Assembly (NCBI GenBank): GCA_030248215.1
Contig: JASANG010002615.1
Span: 1 to 64,000 of the forward strand
DNA length: 64,000 nucleotides
DNA from: Enoplolaimus lenunculus
Lineage: Eukaryota; Nematoda; Enoplea; Enoplida; Thoracostomopsidae
Reading direction: 5' to 3'
Under the pieces are notes generated by a model, which was not told the DNA's origin, ran no database searches, and worked only from the letters and a program-made list of their open reading frames with translations. Shown piece by piece: positions 1 through 11,900 of this stretch; the stretch's first letter is position 1; every line of letters starts with the position of its first letter. A program made the translations under genes and the position numbers.

Positions 1-53
1 TATATACACTGCGCTGAGTTGCCTATAGGCAACTCAATGTGAGAAGGGGTTAA
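1..53 (-). repeat. Family T element, partial (TTAA-flanked, cut by window edge)
   Basis: This is the reverse complement of the first ~50 bp of the copy at 46709-46979. It shares the GAGTTGCC/GGCAACTC hairpin and ends GAAGGGGTTAA with a TTAA terminus at 50-53. The body, including the tRNA-like part, lies left of the window. Confidence 0.6.
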
Positions 54-168
54 TTTTAATTCTTTAAACTTTTCCACAGTTTGCTCAAAACTTTTAAATA
101 CAATCTGTAGATTTTGAGAAAAATTACTAACTTCTTGTAATTATAGATATTAATGAAGAATTTTTCCA

Positions 169-442
169 TTAACCTTTTCTCACATGAATATTTTCAATTT
201 CATATGAGATCCACTTTCACAGTAAGATTCTATCCCCAGTATCTCGGGTGGGAGGAGTTTACGTTGACCGCTCAGCTATAGAAACTTGACGCTCGAGCAC
301 GAGAGGGCTCTCACGCCTTGTAGAGAGATTCTGCGCTGCACATATATGTTACGATTGTAAACCGCTGCTCACAGAGTCTATGTTGCTCATATATTACTTG
401 TGTTTAGTTGCTCATAGTATACTCTACGGGTTAAAGGGTTAA
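169..442 (-). repeat. Family T element, complete (TTAA ends, tRNA-like core)
   Basis: The element runs from TTAACC to GGGTTAA, so both ends are inverted and sit on TTAA, as in piggyBac-type targets. Its core on the minus strand resembles a tRNA gene: a box A-like stretch (CTATAGCTGAG) and, about 35 bp on, a weak box B-like GGATAGAATC. It could be a MITE that captured a tRNA fragment or a tRNA-derived SINE that integrates at TTAA. It lies just upstream of the first visible DNase exon. Confidence 0.6.
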
Positions 443-495
443 AACCTACTTTTGATAAAGTTTTTCCAGTTATCGGCTTTTTGCGTTGATTTTAG

Positions 496-3424
496 GCGTT
501 CCAAAATTCGCAATAATTGGAATACACATTCAACCTACAAATGCTGAACACGAAATGGCTCAACTGGTTCAAGTGTACGACGACGCAAAGGCAAAGTTGA
601 AAACCCAGGTTAAACGATACGTAACCTTAAAATTGAAAAAAATTGTCTTTTAAATTTCATTATAAATATTTTGAAATTTAGTTCAGCCGGACTACTTTGT
701 ATGCAGAATTCCAACTCCATATGCCCGTATATATTCTCAAATGTGTGTAGCACCTATTACCAGTTGGTGACAGATCTTGTAACCTTTAAACCAGGGAATG
801 GTGCGGTTTGAAATTTAGCAAATTTATTGTATTCGATTTACTCTACGCCTGCGTAAATGTTGAAATCTGTAATTGTAGTAGTTCATTAGATTGAAGACCT
901 ATTACTAACTGGTGATAGGTGCTATTTCCAATTGAGAATATGAGCCATAGTTTTAAGTATTCTTAGGGTCAGTCGAGCACTGTAGCTAAGACTCCGATAT
1001 TGCCAAAATATACCAAACTATAAGTAGTATGTTTCCTCGTGTTTAAAAAATTGTAACTTAAACAGAAATTCATCACAATTTAAAAATTAAAGTCGAACAT
1101 CACACAAAATGAAATCTTCATAATTTATTGAACGCTCTGGTGCCAGGGCCGGCGTCAACATAGTCGGACCCTCCCCAAACATGTTCGAAGGGCCCCCAAA
1201 CAGGTCCGAGGCCTTTCCCCTAATAAAGCGGTTACTGCTTTATAACTTCGTAGTCAGCGGAAAAAAATTCAGTTTGCCAAGATAGAGCCCCCACGGGTTG
1301 ACGCCACTGAATTGGGAGGTTTGTGGGGGGAGGCGCTTCCACCGGCAGTGTCTGCTACTGAGCTGTATGATAATTTTTGCACTGATTTTAACCCTTTCTC
1401 ACATGAATATTTGCAATTTCACATGAGGTGTAATTTCAAGGAGATTTGAACCCCAGTCTCACGGGAGGGGGGCGTTTACGATGACCACTGAGCTATAGGA
1501 ACTTGATGCTCGAGCCCGAGGGGGCTCTCACGTCTTGTGGAGATTTAACTCTGCGCATATATGTTATAAATGTTAAACACTGCTCCACAGTGTGTGTATT
1601 GCTCGTACATTATTGTATTTAGTTGCTCATAGTATACTCTATGAGCGAAAGGATTAACTCTGTTCGTAATATATACTATAGTTTAAATCTTTGCTTGAAA
1701 TTAGATATCAAAACAAATGGAAAATATTCATGCGAGAAACGAATCACTTATTTAAAGTGTTAAACGTTCATCTCGTCCGAAATGACGCAATGGAAATTTT
1801 TCAGAACGCACTGCTGATGGGTGATTTCAACGCAGACTGTGATTATGTTCGCAACCGACAATTTGACAAACATCCTTTGCGAAATGACTCCCGATTTGAT
1901 TGGTTAATATCCGATACTGAAGATACAACAAGCACCCAAACAGATTGCGCTTACGATAGGTAATCCGCGGGTCCGTAATGCTTATCCGGTAGGGGTCTAT
2001 GGGAAACCTGGGGGCAGAAACATAAGCCTCCAAATATTGTTTGTGACCTGTTCTATTGGCCTATGGTTTTCTGTAGCTGTTCACAATCTGAAATTAGGTA
2101 TATATTAGCTGTTTCTGGTTTATAACCACATGCTATAGTCATTTGAGAATACTGATACTCAAATTAAGGCCGATTGATCTAAAGCGCATTTCGACTACAT
2201 TTTCCTGCCTCCTAAGCCTAAGCCTAAACTTTAGACTAAACAAAAACCCTAAGTTCAAACCTAAACACAGGTCGAATCCTAGTCAAGCCAAAGCGTAAGC
2301 CTAAAGCATGAGTCTTAACTTTCCAGTCTCTGAGTAGCCGAGTTTTCCTGTCTCCCAGCGGGCACGCACCTCTAATTGATATGGGTCGAAATAATTACTT
2401 TTGTAGTTTTTAATTTCAGGATTATTGTCGTTGGTGAAGAACTACAGAAATCAATTGTGCGAAACAGTGCAAAAGTGTTCAATTATGGTGATGCATACAG
2501 CGCTACATCAGCTCAGGTAAGATTTATATACAAGAGAAGAATGTGTTAATTTTTACACATTATATTGTGTAAAAAGATATATATCAGGGTTCAGCCGGAA
2601 TTCGTGCAAAATTTCAATTCCTATTCCTGCTCATGTTCTTGCATTCAAAGATGTAGGGCCCTTATTTTTACGGTTTTGTAGCAAATTATTGATAATCATT
2701 TGAATACTGGAATGTTTACCTTTTAAAACTAGTTAATTTGAAATAAGTGTTTTTGCATTTCGTTCAATTTTGTTGATAAACTCTGATGTGTTTTCGCAAA
2801 ATTTGATTATGAAATAGCTGAAAATTTACTTAAGCAATTTTTTTGGCTACTTTTCTAAAACGTCCAACAGTAATTCGGTGACGAAACGTAGTTCAAAATC
2901 CCTGTTCCTGTTTCTGTTCCGGTAAAATTTAGTTCCTGTTAGAACCCTGATATATACACATAAACACATACATACATATATAGCGTGTTGTGCTTTGTTA
3001 TCTTTTCTATTATCCAGATTTTTTCCTTGAATCGAGAAAATGAAACTGCGAATTCTACGGATAAATTTGAAAAGCATGTGATGCAAGCTATTAACGTGTC
3101 CCTTTTTTGTCAAAAAATATAAAATTCAGCCTAGTTTGGTTTTATCTTCGAATTTAAGTGTCACACATTCTATCATAAAACCACAAATTAGCAGCAGTTC
3201 TATCTGTCGTTCAAATGACAAAACTCAGTGGTTTAAATTGAAAACATTTTCAAAATTAAAAATGATAAAAAGTATTATTTTTAAAATAGAAAAAACTCGT
3301 TTTTAAATTCTCAAAAAACTCGTTTTTTAATTACGGCAACCTTTTTTTCAATTTCCAGGTACAAGAACTCAGTGATCATTATCCTGTTGAAGTCAAAATA
3401 CGAGGCACATATCGATCGATATGA
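496..3424 (+). CDS. DNase I family endonuclease, C-terminal part (4 exons; 5' end outside window)
   Basis: Secreted or ER-targeted divalent-metal-dependent endonuclease family that cleaves DNA. Exons are 496-608, 1805-1959, 2420-2516 and 3359-3424, ending in TGA; all junctions keep frame. They give about 142 residues matching the C-terminal half of DNase I. The catalytic and metal residues of the family are present in order: His in GIHIQPT, Asp and Asn in LMGDFNADC, Asp in CAYDRIIV, and the second catalytic His in LSDHYPVEV. The N-terminal exons with the two glutamates and any signal peptide lie left of the window; no matching exon is visible in 1-495. The first donor is GTTAAA, an unusual +3 T. 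Introns carry MITEs (families E, T and P). The family assignment is firm; which DNASE1 or DNASE1L paralogue cannot be told from this half. The gene looks intact. Confidence 0.88.
725..951. repeat. Family E MITE (intron of DNase gene)
   Basis: About 225 bp with inverted ends: ATTCTCAAATGTGTGTAGCA at the left and TGATAGGTGCTA..GAGAATA at the right. At least four more copies occur (10276, 13021, 24467, 52992). No target duplication was assigned. Confidence 0.65.
1388..1657 (-). repeat. Family T element with clear Pol III-like boxes
   Basis: TTAACCCTTTCTCAC begins the element and a TTAA closes it at 1654-1657. On the minus strand it carries the best tRNA-like core in the window: TAGCTCAGTGGT (box A TRGCNNAGYNGG fits) followed by GGGTTCAAATCTCC (box B GGTTCRANTCC nearly fits). 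The spacing of about 40 bp resembles a tRNA gene. It sits in the DNase intron 609-1804, antisense to the gene. Confidence 0.65.
2160..2330 (-). repeat. Degenerate family A MITE (TTAGGC-bearing)
   Basis: Holds CCTAAGCC-type hexamers and the internal AAACTTTAGACTAAA segment typical of family A, but its termini are not recognisable. Probably an old copy inside the DNase intron 1960-2419. Confidence 0.35.
2585..2949. repeat. Family P MITE, hAT-like ends, in DNase intron
   Basis: Starts CAGGGTTCAGCC and ends GTTAGAACCCTG, so an inverted CAGGGTTC pair lies at its ends. It is flanked by ATATATAT and ATATATAC, consistent with an 8-bp duplication but of low complexity. CAGGG termini plus 8 bp suggest hAT. 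The interior mentions CCTGTTCC-type repeats at both sides. Confidence 0.5.
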
Positions 3425-3556
3425 ATTAAACCATTAAATTTACTTCTTGTACATTTTACCTTCACATTGACTTTTATACATTTACACAGTTAGGCTTAGG
3501 TAGAGTCTTTTTCCGAAATTTAAACCTAAAAGCACTTCATCAGAGCGTAAGCCTGT

Positions 3557-3750
3557 GGGTTGCGCTATATTTTTTGACGTCCGACGCCGTCCGTCATTTG
3601 TACAGTGCTGTCCGTCACCGTACGTCATCATTCGTCACCGTGCAGTATCGTACGCAAATAACTCACGTACGATAACGTATGGCGATGGACGGTGATGGAC
3701 GACGCCGTACGGGTGACGGACGGCGCCGGACGTCAAGTATAGCGCAACCC
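3557..3750. repeat. Family D MITE (GGGTTGCGCTATA ends, MULE-like)
   Basis: Near-palindrome made of CGTCCGTCACCGTAC-type words, with termini GGGTTGCGCTATA and TATAGCGCAACCC. It is flanked by TAAGCCTGT (3548-3556) and TAAGTCTGT (3751-3759), a 9-bp duplication with one mismatch. Long inverted repeats with 9-bp duplications fit Mutator-like elements. It lies 130 bp after the DNase stop. Confidence 0.65.
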
Positions 3751-3759
3751 TAAGTCTGT

Positions 3760-5018
3760 GGGTTGAATGTGTACAAAGGCCGCTTTAAAACTGTAAATGT
3801 GGGGTGAAAGCGTGTATATACGAACAAGATATTGGATCTGTTCTATACATGACACTTGGTATATGCTAAAGCCATAACGTTTATACTACATGCTATCGTT
3901 CAATTGACCGTGAATTCACATTTGACCTGTCGTTCAAAAAACACAAGCTCTTGTAGGCTCAGGTTTCAGATTATGGGGCAGTGTACGAGTGCCGATTGTA
4001 GTCAAATCATATTGGCTGGCGGTTAACATAACTTGTTAATTCTGAAATTTAATTTCGTAACATAGCAATTGAATTGAAGCATTGGGAAAGTAACCCCAAG
4101 GACTCGTAGCAAAATATATCGTATCCTATTATACGGCACATCTGATGCTAAATATAGAACGCAAAATGCCTGCAAGCCATATAACACTTGTCGTCTTGTA
4201 AAAGCCAATGCAATATTTAGTTTTTGTTGAAAGTTAAAAGTTCTGGTTAAGAAAACGAGACGATTTGAATTTTTGACTGAATTGAAATTGAACCGTGACA
4301 CTAAAGGTTATAGTTAATGGTTACAGTTTGTCTGACCGAAAAGTAAGCCGACCATGTTTTACGTTAATTCCACGCCCGTCAAAAATAGTTGCGTGCCCAG
4401 CGGCAGACACAGAGGCTGAGTGACTATAATAGAGACTGGAAAGATTAGGCTTTGGATTCGACTCAGGATTAGAATTAGATTTATTGATAAGCTTAGGTTT
4501 AGGCTCAATAGGCGAACCCTGATAGTGTTGACATGGGCCGATATTTCTATGTTAAAATTTAGGCTTAAAAAGATTCTGGCTTGTTGCTATCCAATCCGTT
4601 TTTATATAGATTCTGAATTGCTTGTCACCGCCTATTATGGTGACTAAAGACATATCGTAAGCCTAAGCCTAAGATTTAACCTATTAAATCCTAAACTTAA
4701 ACGAACCTAACGATGATAAATAAAAAATTATCCAATCAAACAATTGCTTTGTTCATGTTAGAGACCTGCTCTCAGAGAGACAGCGATACTGAAAGCATAG
4801 TAACTGGTAGACTTAGGCTTAGGCTTAAGTATAGAGTATGGCTTATATTTTAAGGCCTTGGCTTAGATTTTACGCAAATAGTTCGGCTCAGGGTTAATGC
4901 TCAGGAATTTATAATTAAGTTTTTTCAAGAAGAACCCAAATAAAAATAAAAGAAAAACTAGTTCAGTTCAATCCGAACATACTTTTTATTCGCTTAACCA
5001 TTTTAGTAATGAAAATAA
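3760..5018. other. Intergenic: no gene seen, degenerate TTAGGC MITE debris
   Basis: AT-rich intergenic DNA between the DNase gene and vWA gene 1. Degraded family A pieces occur near 4400-4540 (ends ACATGGGCC), 4650-4690 and 4805-4880. I see no conserved coding signal. Confidence 0.4.
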
Positions 5019-5225
5019 CACTGCAAAAATGGTAAGTCAAATTGTCTTTGTCCGAAAAAGACTCTGCGTGACTACACAAACTGAATCAAATTCGACTCCA
5101 CCAAAGTCAAATTCGATCACTGAGGCACATGTCTGACTCTGGCGGAGTCGAATGTGACTCAGTTAGTGTAGTCCCGTACAGCCTATTTCGGAGAGATTCC
5201 ATTTGACTCACCATTTGTTGTAGTG
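5019..5225. repeat. Family B foldback MITE
   Basis: Starts CACTGCAAAAATGGTAAGTC and ends with its inverse near GTTGTAGTG. The interior is an almost full inverted repeat around GACTCTGGCGGAGTCGAA, so the strand would fold into one hairpin. Other copies are bounded by TA, suggesting a Tc1/mariner-type mobiliser. Confidence 0.65.
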
Positions 5226-5972
5226 AATGCTTTAAATATGATTGGTCATTAATTTTAAAATTTTCAGCCATCTCCGGAATTTTAGTTTCTGTGGAAGGAA
5301 AGTTCGAAACGTCTGTTTTGTGTGTGGTCAGAAATTTTGGAAAAAAATACAATAGTCGAAGAATATGGGAAAATTTGAAACCAAAATTTCCTTAAAAATA
5401 TACAATAAAACGGAAAATTTATATAAATTTGAACCGTAATCCGGTCGTGGAGACAAAGTTCACTGATACTAACTTTATATACTCTGAAAGATCGTAAATG
5501 TTGATCGGTATTTTGACTTCGATTGAAAGCGAACCGTTTTATTCGCCGACTGTGTACTACAGCGTGCTTAAGCTTTAGATGATTTGTTGCTTATGCTTAG
5601 GCTTAGGCTAAGTTTTAATTATATGCTTTCATATATGCAGAGGCTTTGAATTAATCGGGTTTAGGGAATATGCTTACACTATTGTTACGACCCTCGAAAG
5701 CAACATTGGTCGGTATTTTTGATCTAAAATAATCTTTTCGTGAGTAGTTTCTTAAAAGGAAATTTGTTTTTTTTTACTTTAGGTATTTTCAGAAGTGCCA
5801 CAAAACACGCCTGCTTTTTAAAAAATACTTGTCTGTCAACTGAGAGAGTGAAAAATATTTCTACCACCTGGTTCGTTGTTGAAACAGTTTTCCGACAGAT
5901 TTTTTGGAATTGTTTACATTTGTTCAAAGTTTAACAAAAATTAAAACATTAATTAAAAATTTAACATTTCAG
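5226..5972. other. Presumed upstream region of vWA gene 1; degenerate family A copy
   Basis: A decayed family A MITE spans about 5565-5697 (TTAAGCTTTAGA start, GCAACATTGG end). The first coding exon of vWA gene 1, which must supply the first base of the split codon at 5973, should lie here or further left, but I cannot place it. Confidence 0.35.
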
Positions 5973-8900
5973 TGATCTTATCAAGACAGCTTTGCTCGCT
6001 CACGGTGTTGCTATGTTTCGCACCAGCATACGTCATGTTCCCACGCGGCGGCCCGCAGCATTCAAACGCGTTTTCCCACGTCATTTCACGGCGTAACTTT
6101 CGAGGCGGTGGGAACGCGCACTTCCGGGTGCAACAGCGAGCGGCGCTATCGACGTTTCCAACACCGCCTCAGGTTGAAATTTCAACAGAAAGCTACAAAG
6201 CGGATGTTGTGTTTTTGCTTGATTTTTCTAATTCTGTCTTATTGCAATCTGAAAGAGATTATTTTATCAAGTTAAAAATAGGATATGGGCAGTTAGCAGC
6301 TGAAAATTACATTTTTCAAGATCAAAGGTTTCCAATAAACGTTGGCTTGGAACAAGACTTCGTTATCGATGTTGTCGACGGGTTAATTGAACGATCTGGC
6401 CAGAAATGGCCAACAGGTAACCGAATGCAACGATGGTTTCGAACCTGGGGTCGTCTTCGAAAGATTGGCCCATGCAAAAAGATCAGCGGCGGAACGTTAT
6501 TTTGTAGGACTGCAACAGAGTAAGCTTAAGCTTTAGACTATTTTTTGCTTCCTTTTAGGCTTCGGCTTAGGAATATGCTTATATATAATACTGTTCCGCC
6601 CCTGTTCTGTACATTGGCCGGACATTTTGAAATTTAAGGGGTATCAAATAAGCGGACGGTGATGGACGGTTTCTGACGGCACCAGACGGTGACAGACGAC
6701 TACGGACGGCGCCGCGCGACAAGTATAGCGCCATCCTTAGGATACAGATGTCGATACCAATGTAAAGAACAGGGGCGGAACAGTGTTATAACCATATTCC
6801 TAAGCCTAAGCCTAAACCTAAGCGTAACGCCTAAGCGTAAGACTGAGCATATTCCTAAGCCTAAGCCTAAGCCTAAGCCAACCAAAAATTAGTCTAAAGC
6901 TTAACCTTACTCTTTTCTATACCCACAGAAAAAGGTTCCGCCCCTGATCTTTACATATGGGCCGATGTGGACATGCGAATTATAAGACACAAATGTTTAA
7001 ATTGGACTGTTTTTGAAATATACATGTGTTGTTTTTATTTTAGATCTAAGCGTCGGAGTGATAGCGTTTTCACGTGATATTAGCCCTATAGTTCCGTTAT
7101 CAGAAGGCACGTCTCGTTCAGTAGTGCAGCACAAATTGAAAAATTCATTCAACCTCAATTATTTGGACACTGATATTGCAGGTAATACTTCTTGTTTATT
7201 TGTTTATTGATAATTAATTGTTTTGCACCCAAAGTGTTGATGATCAATTTTAGTGGCCAGGCCAAGAGTATTGAATGAACCCAATGGGTTAGAATGCACC
7301 CAATGGTTGAACAGGCACTTTGTAGTTGTCCTTGCCCTCAGTGGACAAATTTCCCTCCCTAGAAACGACCCTAACTCTGGGTAGTAACAGTAGTATACGC
7401 ATATTCTTAAGCTTAAAATTCTCTAGCCTCTAATTAAGCCTAAGCCTTTAAGCCTGTAACCCTCAATTAATTCTTAAGAGTTATGCAATACAGGGCAAAA
7501 CATTGTTAGTCAAATTGACTCTTTCGGAAATAGGCTTTTTCTGGCTTCATAAACTGAGTCAAATCCGACTCCGCCAGAGTCAAACGTGCGACTAAGTGAA
7601 TCGTATTCGACTCTGACGGAGACGAATTTTGACTCAGTTTATGTAGTCCGGAAAAGCCTATTTCGGAGAGAATGAATTTGACTCACCATTTTTTGCAGTG
7701 TACTTTTTTATAAATTTTGATGCCGTACGATGCCGTCTATTATCATCTGTCACCGTACGGTATTGTTCACGTTCACAGCGATCTTTTTCACTCTTTGGGA
7801 ACCATTACAAAAGTGTAAGGGTATACAGGTTTTGTTGGTGTCCCCTAGGCACAGGATGTACCTACTGAAAGGCTAAAGAGTGGCTGCCAATTACAATGCA
7901 CATTTTTAGCAGTGTGTTTTTGTGGCATCCTTAGCGATTGGTCAATTTTATGTTTTAAAATCCAAAATTTCAATCGGTATTTTCGGTTTCTTCCAGCATC
8001 AATTTAAGTTAAGCGGTACTATTCAAGCAATATATACAAAGTCAAACACAGAAGAACCAATCAAAATCAGTTTGCACTCCAGTTGTTGTGTTTCGGCTGC
8101 CCTGAACAACAATTGTTTTTTGGGACATCCCAGTTGCCAATTTTGCAACGAATAGCTGTTTGGTGCACGTAAAACAGTACGGGTTTTTGTTTCCACTGTA
8201 GTGTTTTAGGAGCTTTGGACGCCGCAACGACACAACTACGAAATACGAGTTCTGATCGAACCAAAGTGATTGTTATTATCACTGACGGAGAACAAACGGA
8301 TCCGAAAGGTATTCCCCGGCTTAAAAATTCACCAAAATCCGCCTTCGATATTCTCAAAGCCAGCGCTGACCAGCTTCGAACTCAAATCCCCGACGTCAAA
8401 ATAATTTCAGTCGGAATTGGATCTAAAATTCGTAACGAAACACTTGAAATGCTTGGTGATGTTGTATTTCCACAGTTGTCAAGTTTTAAGCAATTAGCAA
8501 AGAAAGAAGTAATTAATTCAATCGTTCGAGAAGTGACGCGATTGGTTCACGGATGTCACAAAGTACAAAAGTTTACCGGATGTCATTGGACAAAATCCGG
8601 TTCGTGTCAAGATTGGTCCTGGTGGGTGGTGGTGTCGTATCCGGATACTGCGCTCGACGTCCCATGTGAACCGGAAGGAAAAACGCTGGCACGAATTTGT
8701 GACGCCAAAGAATGCGCTGGAGTTGCAACCACGAAGACAGAAACAGAAGCGACAACAACAACAATTGCGGCTGATACAACAGCGAAAGAAGCAACAATGG
8801 AAACAACGACAACAACAACAATGATAACGATGATAACAAAGACCACAACAGAAATATTGGCACCAATAACGACAACAACGATTATATCAGCAACCACAAA

Positions 8901-11900
8901 GGCAACCACAACAATAATAACAACAGAAATATTAGCACCAATAACGACAACAACGATTATATCAGCAACCACAAGGGAAACAACAACAATAACAACAACA
9001 ACACCAACACCAACAACAACTACAACAACACGAGTTGCATCACCAGCAACAACGACTACAAAAACAGCAAAACTTATACCAAAATTTATGGTCACAACAA
9101 CAACATCAACAACAAAAACAACAACAAAAACAACAACAACAACCACAACAACAACAACAACAAAAACAACAAATTTAGGTTAGGATGCAGGATTGACGTT
9201 TAGAACATTTTGTTGCTTAAACACTAAAAATATTTAATTTTGTCATTTCTGAAATGTTTTAACATCGGAGATATGTCTAAGACAAATTTTAGAACCCAAA
9301 AAAACTTTAAATACCAACCCTTCGGAAAATATGCTGATTTTATGTGAGAAGCGCGGTGAATATTTGCACGCCTCAATTATATTTGCACAAAACTAAAACA
9401 TCTTTGAAACATTTACACTTCAATACTCGTTTTTCGTTATTTTGATCACTATCCGTTCTCGTTATTTTTACTATCCGTTTTACACGATAAACTGTAACCG
9501 TTACTCTGAGTTTAGTTTGCAGTTTCAGAGGTTATTCCTACTGACAGCGTTACGTCACGACAACCTTTTGGAGTTGGGTAAGTGTAATATTGATTTCGTC
9601 TAATTTTTATATAGTGATGTGGACCTGGTCAATCCCGAATTCTTTAAAGGTCCCGTTCGCTCAATTCTGTGGTCCACTCTGGTCAAACTACGCCCAGGGT
9701 GGAACCACTTCAGAGCGGTGCCATACGGTCCGAAACGCAAGTATCAGACGTTGATTGGGTGCTTCAAATTTTACTGCAAAGGTTTCCTTGGTTTAACGGC
9801 AAAATCTTTGGAGACAAAAAATCATTGAAATCAGCATTTTCGTTCAGTTAAAAATTCGAAGAGAATTTCTTGCCCAATAAGTTGATTTTGGGTCCGACGC
9901 CAGTTTAGACTCCAAGCGGTTTGGTCCAGTGTGAATTGGTCCGATTCGCAGTCCATCGTTGATCCGTGGACCGGCTAGTTTTCACAGTTCGGTCCACATC
10001 GCTAAGTACAAAACGCAAACCCCATTTAGGATTAGGCATAATAAACGTTTGATCAGTGTTGGAACTATACGATCTACACATCCCCTGCACAAAGTTTTGC
10101 ACAAAATTACGAACCACGCCGGAAATCGCACCTCGACCCTCTTGCACTCGAGTCAAGCATGCTAACACTACACCATATGGTCATTGCAACAACTTCTTAT
10201 ACCGGTATATATGCCCATGCGTACTAAACGTTTTGGTTTACATACACTTACCGTGCACATATACTGACAATCAGAGCCCGTATTCTCAAATGTGTGTAGC
10301 ACCTATCACCAGTTGGTGACAGGCCTTGTAACTTTCGAAGCAGGGAATGGTGAGGTTTGAAATTCAGCACATTTATTGCTTTCGATTTTTTTTGCTACTG
10401 TGCAAATTTTGAGATCTGTAATTGCAGCAGTTCGTTAGTGTGAAAACCTATTACTAACTGGTGATAGGTGCTATATTCATTTGAAAATATGGTCACAGAT
10501 TTCAAATTTTTTCAATGGCATTTTTGTACCTACACAATGATGGACAGTACCGAACGGCAAGCATAGTGTCACCCTTAGAATTTAAGCATTTAAAAGAAAA
10601 TAAATTGATACATTTCTCCAAGGATAGCTTCCTCATCGCATATCCGTAAACATACGTTAAAATGTTTTAGCAAAGCACTCGCAGGTGGTCGCCAACAACA
10701 TTACGGTGAATTACGACGCTCGAACTGGTGGTGGCTGTTACTTCTGTGTGCAGCGTTACTAATTGCACTTGCAGTAATTGCAATTTATATTGCGTATCGC
10801 AGAAAACGCACTGCAGTGTTTGACTTCTTCAAGAAACAACCGAAAGCGTCGGACGCAACAGCGAAGCGTGGACACGGATCGCGACCGGATCAGCCGAAAC
10901 GAGTTGGTGATCAACGGAGGCTAAGTTTGCCAGAAAGTTAGCGCATTTTAATAATTGTGTTCGTTGCTGAAGTTTGGGTTTAAAATCTATTTACTATAAT
11001 ATTTTAAATACAATTTATAGAGTGAAAATTAACACGAAAAGTAGATTCTGTTTTTGAGTTACAATTGTAAGCCTTTAAACTTGATAAGGTCTACGCTATA
11101 CATTACTGCGCCGGGTGTCGCCGCGAGCGGCCTTACGCCGCTGCGCACACGGCTGTACATGCGACTTAAACGTAAGATAAGTTTACTTAAACTTGTGTTA
11201 ATCTTAAAACATATTTAGTTTAAGTAAAACTTAAAATTCTAGTTTAGTTAATCCGTCCGGCCATTTAACTTTTACTTAAACTGATATTCAAGTTTAGTTA
11301 AGCTATATTCATTTAAATTTAAGTTTTTAGATAGTATATAAGTATACATAGTCTAATTATTTCAGAAGACGGCAGCTTAAGCACTACTGGTTCGACAAGT
11401 ACAAAACAAAGCCGAACCTCCACTGAATCAAGACGCTCATCTAGTGGACACCAACCTGTACCAAGTAAGGGGGGGGGGTAACTTAAATTATCGCTGACGT
11501 TATACATACCCCCCCACGAGAAAGAGTTTGTAGTCTTTAGAGGCTTTGCTTCTAAAATTAAAAGATTAGTTGGAGTACCGCTTTAGTGCCTGGTACAAAA
11601 ATGTACCAATATCCAAAATGACTACTGAAAGGTTCCAAATATAGGTATACTTATACTTCAAGCTGCCCGATAAACTGTCCAAGGTCTCATATTTCGGACC
11701 ATGTGAAGATCAGTGGACGGAACGTTACTCTGCGGGACTGTTTTTAAGCACCGGCGTTAGCTTTCGGTTAGTTTGTTTGCTTGGATTTTTAAAAAAATCC
11801 ATGAAATATAGTAAGGGGCACATTTTAAGCATAATGTATACCAAGTATTTGCGACATATCCTTAAATTTTAAGTTTTTATTTTTTACTGTGTTTTGTCTA

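Noticed and set aside
8573-9146. Long minus-strand open frames (Val- or Leu-rich) over the first Thr stalk
   Set aside because: They mirror the ACA/ACG codons of the plus-strand stalk; the plus strand has the vWA domain and splice support.
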